A DNA stretch of 6,291 nt, taken from assembly GCA_003453515.1 (NCBI GenBank), contig DMLD01000068.1, positions 1 to 6,291 of the forward strand. Reading direction: 5' to 3'. Of the stretch, positions 1 to 4,762 are shown in pieces. Position 1 is the stretch's first letter. Each line of letters opens with the position of its first letter. The position numbers and the translations under genes were made by a program. The notes under the pieces were generated by a model. It was given only the letters and a program-made list of their open reading frames with translations. It did no database searches and was not told the origin of the DNA. Source of the DNA: Lachnospiraceae bacterium. Lineage in GTDB: Bacteria; Bacillota; Clostridia; Lachnospirales; Lachnospiraceae.

Positions 1-1073
1 TTCTCCGAAAGCTTGATCTTGGGCTCCCAGCCCTCGGCGCTGTCGCTTGTCACCTCGCCGGCTGCGACCGCGGAGAGCTTGTACACTCCTCCGAATGCCG
101 GTGTGTTCTTCGAGGTTATCAGATTGGTCCCGACTCCCCAGGAGTCTATGCAGGCACCCTGGGCGAGAAGCGAATCGATGAGGTACTCGTCAAGATCAGA
201 GGACGCACATATCTTGGCATCCTCAAAGCCCGCATTATCGAGCATTTTTCTTGCCTTCTTTGATAAATACGCAAGGTCACCGCTGTCAAGCCTGATCCCG
301 TAGACTGCAGGCATCCGGTCTCTGTCCCTGAGCTCCTCGAAAACCTGTATCGCATGCGGAACTCCCGAGCGGAGCGTATCATACGTATCCACTAAAAGAG
401 TTGTGTTGCCGGGATACAGCTCGGCGTATCTTCTGAAGGCAGTGAGCTCGTTCGGAAAGCTCATGATCCAGCTGTGCGCATGGGTCCCGAGCGGCTTGAC
501 GTCATAATCCTTGGCACAGATGACGTTGCTCGTGCCGACACAGCCGCCTATGACCGCTGCTCTCGCGCCGAACGTACCGGCGTCCGGCCCCTGTGCGCGT
601 CTGAGTCCGAACTCCATGACCGCACCGCCTCTGGCTGCGTAGCAAACTCTGGCTGCCTTGGTCGCGATCAGGGACTGGTGATTGATAAGATTGAGAAGCG
701 CGGTCTCCACCAGCTGAGCCTCCATGATCGGCGCAACCACCTTGACCAACGGCTCCATGGGAAACACGACCGTCCCCTCCGGTATCGCATATATATCTCC
801 GGTAAAATGAAAGCTCGCCAGATAGTCCAAAAACTCGTCATCAAAATCTCCCAAGCCCCTCAGATAGTCTATATCATCATAGTCAAAGTGAAGACTCTTG
901 ATATACTCGATAGCGTGCTCGAGTCCGGCACAGATCGCAAATCCCCCGTCGTCGGGATTGCGACGGTAAAACAGGTCAAAGACCACACTCTCTTCCACCC
1001 TGTTTTTAAAATAGCCCTGCATCATCGTGAGCTCATAGTAGTCCGTGAGCAGGGTAAAGTTACGATTGTCCAT
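1..1073 (-). CDS. pncB: Nicotinate phosphoribosyltransferase, 3' end cut off by the window edge
   Basis: This cytoplasmic enzyme makes nicotinate mononucleotide from nicotinate and PRPP with ATP hydrolysis, the first step of the Preiss-Handler route to NAD. The minus strand reads without a stop or frameshift from ATG at 1073 to base 1, about 357 codons of a family that usually has 480-500. The N-terminus MDNRNFTLLTDYYELTMMQGYF is the classic family opening, with LLTDYYELTMMQGY especially typical. Further family motifs are EFGLRRAQGPDAG (about residues 157-169), GTHAHSW (196-202) and YGIRLDSGDLAYL. The second His of GTHAHSW, His200, matches by motif the phosphorylated active-site His of the Salmonella enzyme; that equivalence is from family knowledge. 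A GGAGGG ribosome binding site (1083-1088, minus strand) lies 9 bases before the ATG, which settles the start. It is transcribed divergently from the ZIP gene and shares no obvious function with the metal genes. The antisense reading frames over this stretch are shadows. Confidence 0.95.
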   Translation of the reverse strand, partial: MDNRNFTLLTDYYELTMMQGYFKNRVEESVVFDLFYRRNPDDGGFAICAGLEHAIEYIKSLHFDYDDIDYLRGLGDFDDEFLDYLASFHFTGDIYAIPEGTVVFPMEPLVKVVAPIMEAQLVETALLNLINHQSLIATKAARVCYAARGGAVMEFGLRRAQGPDAGTFGARAAVIGGCVGTSNVICAKDYDVKPLGTHAHSWIMSFPNELTAFRRYAELYPGNTTLLVDTYDTLRSGVPHAIQVFEELRDRDRMPAVYGIRLDSGDLAYLSKKARKMLDNAGFEDAKICASSDLDEYLIDSLLAQGACIDSWGVGTNLITSKNTPAFGGVYKLSAVAAGEVTSDSAEGWEPKIKLSE

Positions 1074-1113
1074 GTTTTATCACCCTCCGTTTTGTTAGAC
1101 CTTTAGAGATACC

Positions 1114-1142
1114 ATTCTATCACAATTCTATTTTTATGACAA
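1114..1142 (-). promoter_or_regulatory. Promoter for pncB
   Basis: On the minus strand a -35 box TTGTCA (1137-1142) is separated by 17 bases from a -10 box TAGAAT (1114-1119), and TGA just before the -10 gives an extended -10. Transcription would start near 1107, leaving a leader of about 34 bases before the pncB ATG. No terminator or riboswitch structure is visible in that leader. This is a motif reading only. Confidence 0.7.
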
Positions 1143-1150
1143 GCCCAAAA

Positions 1151-1163
1151 GTTAAGGAAACGC
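1151..1163 (+). repeat. Isolated 13-base match to the insertion sequence terminal repeat
   Basis: GTTAAGGAAACGC here is identical to the reverse complement of 6262-6274, the outermost part of the right end of the IS1182-type element. Similarity stops after these 13 bases: this copy continues AACTATTCATGG and the IS end continues TGATTAAA. It sits just upstream of the pncB -35 box. It may be a relic of an element end, a related small repeat, or chance. Confidence 0.4.
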
Positions 1164-1192
1164 AACTATTCATGGCAGGTTGAAAAAAAGAC

Positions 1193-1221
1193 TTGATATT
1201 TGGGTTGATGGGTGTTATACT
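1193..1221 (+). promoter_or_regulatory. Promoter for the ZIP transporter gene
   Basis: A -35 box TTGATA (1193-1198) and -10 box TATACT (1216-1221) are separated by 17 bases, and TGT directly before the -10 gives an extended -10. The start of transcription would be near 1228, inside the palindrome described at 1220-1251, so a protein bound there would block initiation. The leader would be about 56 bases. Confidence 0.75.
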
Positions 1222-1251
1222 AACTTTGGTTAGATGCGGCTAACTAAAGTT
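1220..1251. promoter_or_regulatory. Palindromic candidate operator over the ZIP transcription start
   Basis: Bases 1222-1233 (AACTTTGGTTAG) and 1240-1251 (CTAACTAAAGTT) are inverted repeats matching at 11 of 12 positions around a 6-base spacer (1234-1239). Nested within it, 1220-1233 is a tighter dyad CTAAC-TTTG-GTTAG, and 1240-1253 is a poorer copy, CTAAC-TAAA-GTTTG. The -10 box ends at 1221, so the site covers the predicted start of transcription, the usual place for a repressor operator. Because it controls a metal importer, a metal-sensing repressor such as a DtxR/MntR, Fur or MarR-type protein is the natural guess, but the sequence does not exactly match the consensus I know for any of these. 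It could also form a 5' mRNA hairpin. Confidence 0.6.
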
Positions 1252-1272
1252 TGATGATTTTGAAAACAGAAG

Positions 1273-1281
1273 AAGGTGATC
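1273..1281 (+). promoter_or_regulatory. Ribosome binding site fixing the ZIP start at 1284
   Basis: AAGGTGATC at 1273-1281 pairs with the 3' end of 16S rRNA and lies directly before ATG at 1284. The in-frame upstream candidates, TTG at 1251 and ATG at 1254, have no Shine-Dalgarno sequence and fall in or beside the operator palindrome, so they are not used as the start. Confidence 0.8.
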
Positions 1282-1283
1282 AT

Positions 1284-2063
1284 ATGTGGCTCAATATAAG
1301 TGAAGGAATACTGATACCCTTTCTGGGTACCACTCTCGGTGCGGCGTGCGTATTTTTCATGAGGGGCGCGATGAAGGAAGCTCTCAGCAAGGCGCTTGGC
1401 GGCTTCGCGTCAGGCGTGATGGTATCGGCTTCATTTTTCAGTCTCCTGCTGCCTGCACTCGAGCAGTCGGCAGGCATGGGTAAGCTCTCGTTTGTTCCAG
1501 CGGTGATAGGATTTTTGGTCGGCATACTGTTTTTGCTCGTGCTCGATGTGGTGATCCCCCATATGCATATGGAGGGCTCGGAGGAGGGGCCGCGCACCGG
1601 TCTTAAGAAAACGACCAAGCTTGTGCTCGCCGTCACGCTTCACAACATACCCGAGGGTATGGCGGTCGGCGTGGTGTTTGCCGGATGGGTCTACGGCAAC
1701 GAGTCGATCACTCTTACCGGCGCGTGGGCTCTGGCAATAGGTATAGCACTGCAAAACTTCCCCGAGGGTGCGATAGTATCCATGCCTCTGAGAGCTGAGG
1801 GGATGTCCAAAGGCAAGACCTTCCTCTACGGTATGCTCTCGGGTATCGTCGAGCCTATAGCGGCGATCATAACCATCTTCGCGGCGGGCTTTGTCGTTCC
1901 CATACTGCCTTATCTTCTGTCCTTTGCGGCAGGCGCCATGTTCTATGTTGTTGTGGAGGAGCTGATCCCTGAGATGGCGGAGGGCAAACACTCGAACATC
2001 GGTACCATCTGCTTCTCGATCGGTTTTGTTCTGATGATGAGTCTTGACGTCGGTCTGGGATAA
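1284..2063 (+). CDS. ZIP-family divalent metal transporter (GufA/ZupT-like), 259 residues
   Basis: This integral membrane carrier takes Zn2+ or another divalent metal such as Mn2+ or Fe2+ into the cytoplasm. The ATG at 1284 is chosen for its ribosome binding site and because the first helix then starts almost at once. About eight hydrophobic segments can be read. The two metal-site helices carry HNIPEG (His120-Gly125) and QNFPEG (Gln157-Gly162), the signature of the family, and the second having Gln rather than His is typical of the GufA/ZIP11 branch. EELIPE (about Glu225-Glu230) in a later helix is another family motif. The loop after the third helix has only a short PHMHMEGSEE acidic-His stretch, not the long His-rich loop of eukaryotic ZIPs. 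Length fits the bacterial family (about 250-270). The gene has its own promoter and palindromic operator. The metal carried cannot be told from sequence. Confidence 0.92.
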   Translation: MWLNISEGILIPFLGTTLGAACVFFMRGAMKEALSKALGGFASGVMVSASFFSLLLPALEQSAGMGKLSFVPAVIGFLVGILFLLVLDVVIPHMHMEGSEEGPRTGLKKTTKLVLAVTLHNIPEGMAVGVVFAGWVYGNESITLTGAWALAIGIALQNFPEGAIVSMPLRAEGMSKGKTFLYGMLSGIVEPIAAIITIFAAGFVVPILPYLLSFAAGAMFYVVVEELIPEMAEGKHSNIGTICFSIGFVLMMSLDVGLG

Positions 2064-2144
2064 ATATTGAACAGGTATGTATTTATAACCGGAGTTAGCG
2101 CGATAAAAACATGGTTAGAGAACGCTTAAAAAGATGTTATTTAT

Positions 2145-2158
2145 CTAACAAAGATTAG
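2145..2158. promoter_or_regulatory. Dyad CTAAC-N4-ATTAG upstream of the ATPase operon promoter
   Basis: CTAAC-AAAG-ATTAG is an inverted repeat (one arm mismatch) with the same half-sites and the same 4-base spacer as CTAAC-TTTG-GTTAG at 1220-1233. It ends 12 bases before the -35 box at 2171. The position suits an activator or an upstream repressor site, unlike the first copy, which covers a start site. The rest of the 2064-2170 gap shows no convincing ZIP terminator. A loose GGTTAG-N6-CTTAA at 2113-2129 recalls the wider 1222-1251 palindrome but is weak. Confidence 0.45.
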
Positions 2159-2170
2159 GCTGCAAAGCCC

Positions 2171-2199
2171 TTGACTTCGCATTTTTTTAGGTGTATTAT
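2171..2199 (+). promoter_or_regulatory. Promoter for the small membrane protein and ATPase operon
   Basis: TTGACT (2171-2176) and TATTAT (2194-2199) lie 17 bases apart, a near-consensus sigma-A promoter. Transcription should start near 2206, giving a leader of about 40 bases. A 6-base inverted repeat, TGTATT (2192-2197) with AATACA (2208-2213), spans the -10 box and start and could be a second operator, but it is short. Since no terminator is seen after the ZIP gene, readthrough from there may also contribute. Confidence 0.75.
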
Positions 2200-2246
2200 C
2201 TGTTTAAAATACATGTTAATATCAGTCACAAAAGGAGGTATATATT

Positions 2247-2489
2247 ATGTGGAAAAGAATTGCTTTATTTGCAGGCGGAGCACTGTTTGGTTCGGCAGGG
2301 ATCAAAATCCTGTCAAGCCGTGATGCCAAGAAGGTATACACTCACTGTACCGCAGCCGCTCTCAGGTGCAAGGAGGCTGTTATGGATCAAGCCACCACAC
2401 TTCAGGAAAACTGCAATGATATTTTGGCTGAAGCCAAAGCCATCAATGAGGAGCGTGCGGCTTCTGACGAGCCGGTGGAGGATGAATGA
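2247..2489 (+). CDS. Small single-helix membrane protein, DUF6110-like, partner of the ATPase
   Basis: An 80-residue protein with one N-terminal hydrophobic glycine-rich helix (about residues 4-22, AGGALFGSAG) followed by a soluble amphipathic helical stretch and an acidic tail (DEPVEDE). It resembles the uncharacterised DUF6110 family, which I know to occur before HMA2-type metal ATPases in Firmicutes; the name is from memory of the pattern. Possible metal ligands are His33, Cys34, Cys41 and Cys56, plus the acidic tail. The start is firm: AAAGGAGG (2231-2238) lies 8 bases before the ATG. Its stop overlaps the ATPase start (ATGA), so the two are translated together and probably act together. 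Architecture and position match the mycobacterial PacL proteins, small membrane metallochaperones encoded before P1B ATPases, so a role in metal delivery to or stabilisation of the pump is a reasonable inference. Function is not proven. Confidence 0.85.
   Translation: MWKRIALFAGGALFGSAGIKILSSRDAKKVYTHCTAAALRCKEAVMDQATTLQENCNDILAEAKAINEERAASDEPVEDE
2477..2489 (+). promoter_or_regulatory. Translational coupling junction
   Basis: The ATPase ATG (2486-2488) overlaps the small protein's TGA (2487-2489). GGAGG at 2477-2481, inside the upstream gene, lies only 4 bases before the ATG, so ribosomes finishing the first gene can restart on the second. This supports ATG 2486 as the ATPase start and tight stoichiometric coupling of the two products. 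Confidence 0.8.
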
Positions 2490-4585
2490 GGTTTATAATC
2501 AAGCATGAGATACGCGGACGGATAAGAGTTCATTTTTCCAAAAAAAGGATGACCTATAGAGAGGCCGACACAGTGCAGTATCTTTTGCAGGATATAGCAG
2601 GAACCACTTCCGTCAAGGTCTATGAGAGGACCGCCGATGCCGTGATATGCTTTTCGTGCGGACGCGAGACCATCATCGATGCGCTCCGCTCCCTGCGTAT
2701 GGACACATCGCTCGTTCCGGAGAGCGTTTTCGAGATGTCGTCAAGAGAGACGGACGCGAAGTACTTTGAAAAGCTTGTCGGCATGACCGTGTTCAGATTT
2801 TTGAAAAGAATCCTTCTTCCGCTGCCCGTGCGCCGGGCATGGATAGTGGCAGGGTCTCTCAGATTTGTCCTTCGCGGACTGAAAACACTCTCTCATAAGC
2901 GTCTTGAAGTCGAGCTTTTGGATGCGATTGCCATAGGTACTTCCATAATAACCAAAGACTACAAGACCGCGGATTCCGTGATGTTTTTGCTGGGGCTTGG
3001 CGATATGCTCGAGGAGTGGACACACAAGCGCTCTGTCGATGACCTGGCAAGGCGTATGTCACTCAACATCTCAAAGGTTTGGAAGGTATCAGGTGACACG
3101 GAAGTTCTTGTCGAAACCGACGATATCGCGATCGGAGATGAGGTCGTGATCCGCGTTGGCAACATCATTCCGTTTGACGGTGAAGTGAGCCGCGGCGATG
3201 CCATGGTCAACCAGGCGTCCATGACAGGCGAAGCGATACCTGTCAGAAAAGATGTCGGCAAGTCGGTATTTGCCGGAACCATCGTCGAAGAGGGTGAGAT
3301 AACCATCCGGGTAAGCAAGGTCAGCGGAGAAGGAAGATTTGACAAGATCGTCCACATGATCGAGGAATCGGAAAAACTCAAGTCATCGGTCGAAAGCAAG
3401 GCCTCGCACCTTGCGGACAGGCTCGTTCCTTATTCGCTCAGTGGGACCGCGCTCACCTATATCCTTACTAAAAATGTCACCAAGGCGATCTCCGTACTCA
3501 TGGTAGATTATTCGTGTGCACTCAAGCTCGCCATGCCACTGTCCGTGCTCTCAGCGATGAGAGAAGCAGGCAAGGCTGATATCACCATCAAGGGAGGCAA
3601 GTTCTTGGAGGCGGTTGCAGATGCCGATGTCATCGTGTTTGACAAAACAGGCACACTTACCAAAGCTCAGCCAACGGTCGTAGACACCCTGTCTTTCAAC
3701 GGCGAAGCTCCCGATGAGCTGCTCAGGGAAGCGGCCTGTCTCGAGGAGCATTTCCCGCACTCCATAGCAAACGCGGTTGTGAAGGCTGCCGAGGACAAGG
3801 GGCTTATGCACGAGGAGATGCACACAAAGGTTGACTATATAGTGGCTCACGGCATCGCATCAACCATCAACGGCAAACGAACCGTCATAGGAAGCTATCA
3901 TTTTATCTTTGAGGATGAGGGAGTGCCCTTAAGTGATACCGAACGGTCTAGGCTCAACACTATGCCCGAGGAGTACTCAAGACTTTACTATGCGAAGGAG
4001 GGGCGTCTTGCAGCCGTGATCCTTATAGAGGATCCGCTGAGAGAAGAGGCTCCCGAGGTCATTAAAAAACTTAAGAAGCTTGGCATATCCGAAACGGTCA
4101 TGATGACCGGTGACAGCACCAAGACCGCATCGGCCATAGCAAGGCGCGTCGGCGTGGACAGCTTTTATTCGGAGGTATTGCCTGAGGACAAGGCTGCCTT
4201 TATAAAAAAATGCCACGATGAGGGCAAGCGCGTTATCATGATAGGTGATGGGATCAACGATTCCCCGGCACTCTCGGAAGCAGATGCAGGTATTGCGATA
4301 AACGAAGGCGCCGAGATAGCAAGACAGATCGCTGATATCACCATTGGATCGGATGATCTCAATCGAATCGTACTGCTGAGAGTTCTCAGTCAAAAGCTCA
4401 TGAAGCGTATACACTCAAACTACCGGGGTATCGTAGCCATCAACACGGGTATAATCCTTCTCGGAGTCCTCGGCATACTGACACCGGGCGTATCGGCCAT
4501 GCTGCACAACTCATATACCATAGCGCTGGGACTCAAAAGTACGACGCCACTGATTGCGGATAAAACAACTGATCTGAGATCATAG
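2486..4585 (+). CDS. Divergent P1B-type metal-transporting ATPase with HMA2-like N-terminus (CtpC-like)
   Basis: A 699-residue membrane pump that uses ATP to move a transition metal ion out of the cytoplasm. In order: an HMA2-like ferredoxin-fold domain (about 1-75) without the usual CxxC in its first loop; hydrophobic segments within about 100-180; the actuator domain with TGE (247-249); two helices (about 315-360); the phosphorylation site DKTGTLT with catalytic Asp386; the nucleotide domain (about 400-500); GDGIND (587-592); and two C-terminal helices (about 648-685) ending in a His674-Asn675 motif. It is complete and intact. Two hallmarks are altered. The membrane metal motif, Cys-Pro-Cys in most P1B pumps, reads Tyr342-Ser343-Cys344 before Ala-Leu, and the ATP-site His-Pro is His425-Ser426 within HFPHSIA. 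N-terminal RGRIRVHF and the C-terminal NY...LHN pattern recall mycobacterial CtpC, linked to Zn or Mn. Metal specificity cannot be assigned. The gene overlaps the small membrane protein gene and ends 6 bases before the insertion sequence. Confidence 0.93.
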   Translation: MRFIIKHEIRGRIRVHFSKKRMTYREADTVQYLLQDIAGTTSVKVYERTADAVICFSCGRETIIDALRSLRMDTSLVPESVFEMSSRETDAKYFEKLVGMTVFRFLKRILLPLPVRRAWIVAGSLRFVLRGLKTLSHKRLEVELLDAIAIGTSIITKDYKTADSVMFLLGLGDMLEEWTHKRSVDDLARRMSLNISKVWKVSGDTEVLVETDDIAIGDEVVIRVGNIIPFDGEVSRGDAMVNQASMTGEAIPVRKDVGKSVFAGTIVEEGEITIRVSKVSGEGRFDKIVHMIEESEKLKSSVESKASHLADRLVPYSLSGTALTYILTKNVTKAISVLMVDYSCALKLAMPLSVLSAMREAGKADITIKGGKFLEAVADADVIVFDKTGTLTKAQPTVVDTLSFNGEAPDELLREAACLEEHFPHSIANAVVKAAEDKGLMHEEMHTKVDYIVAHGIASTINGKRTVIGSYHFIFEDEGVPLSDTERSRLNTMPEEYSRLYYAKEGRLAAVILIEDPLREEAPEVIKKLKKLGISETVMMTGDSTKTASAIARRVGVDSFYSEVLPEDKAAFIKKCHDEGKRVIMIGDGINDSPALSEADAGIAINEGAEIARQIADITIGSDDLNRIVLLRVLSQKLMKRIHSNYRGIVAINTGIILLGVLGILTPGVSAMLHNSYTIALGLKSTTPLIADKTTDLRS

Positions 4586-4591
4586 AAATAC

Positions 4592-4611
4592 TTAAGGATA
4601 CACTGATTAAA
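4592..4611 (+). repeat. Left terminal inverted repeat of the IS, itself within a palindrome
   Basis: It matches the complement of 6254-6273 at 18 of 20 bases. The end is also self-complementary: 4595-4608 and 4610-4623 are perfect 14-base inverted arms around one central A. On RNA it would form a hairpin just after the ATPase stop codon, but no T-run follows, so it is not a standard terminator. Confidence 0.8.
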
Positions 4612-4637
4612 TCAGTGTATCCTCAGACTGTAGACAA

Positions 4638-4662
4638 AGTCCGCGGGAAACCGCGGGCTTTT
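4638..4662 (+). terminator. Intrinsic terminator inside the IS left end
   Basis: AGTCCGCGG (4638-4646) pairs with CCGCGGGCT (4651-4659, one G-U pair) around a GAAA tetraloop, followed by a short T-run (TTTT at 4659-4662). It would end transcripts arriving from the ATPase operon before they reach the transposase gene. By position it belongs to the IS, yet it may now serve as the operon's terminator. Confidence 0.7.
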
Positions 4663-4697
4663 CTCGTAGAAAAAACGAAGAAAAACACCGAAAGCAC

Positions 4698-4726
4698 TGG
4701 ATTTTTCAGCGTTTTTTTGGTATAAT
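4698..4726 (+). promoter_or_regulatory. Transposase promoter
   Basis: A consensus TATAAT (4721-4726) lies 17 bases after TGGATT (4698-4703), a poor -35 box. Transcription would start near 4733, giving a leader of about 30 bases. The weak -35 fits the low expression usual for transposases. Confidence 0.55.
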
Positions 4727-4762
4727 GGTATCATAGAAATCAGATATGGAGGGTATCTGCCT

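Noticed and set aside
13..1106. Plus-strand open frames over the left 1.1 kb
   Set aside because: They are antisense to a clear, uninterrupted pncB frame on the minus strand, lack ribosome binding sites and resemble no protein family.
1251..1283. Upstream starts (TTG 1251, ATG 1254) for the ZIP gene
   Set aside because: No ribosome binding site precedes them, and TTG 1251 lies at the edge of the operator palindrome. ATG 1284 has a good site and gives the usual ZIP N-terminus.
1431..1991. 186-residue minus-strand frame inside the ZIP gene
   Set aside because: It is antisense to clear transporter motifs and is a by-product of the codon use of the real gene.
2064..2246. Riboswitch or small RNA between the ZIP gene and the operon
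   Set aside because: No conserved fold such as a Mn (yybP-ykoY) or NiCo riboswitch could be recognised, and the operon leader is only about 40 bases.
2191..2508. 105-residue plus-strand frame overlapping the small membrane protein gene
   Set aside because: It starts in the promoter at a non-ATG codon without a ribosome binding site, and the DUF6110-like frame has an excellent one.
4595..4623. Intrinsic terminator for the ATPase operon
   Set aside because: The perfect hairpin lacks a T-run and coincides with the IS left terminal repeat; the GAAA-loop hairpin at 4638-4662 is the better terminator.
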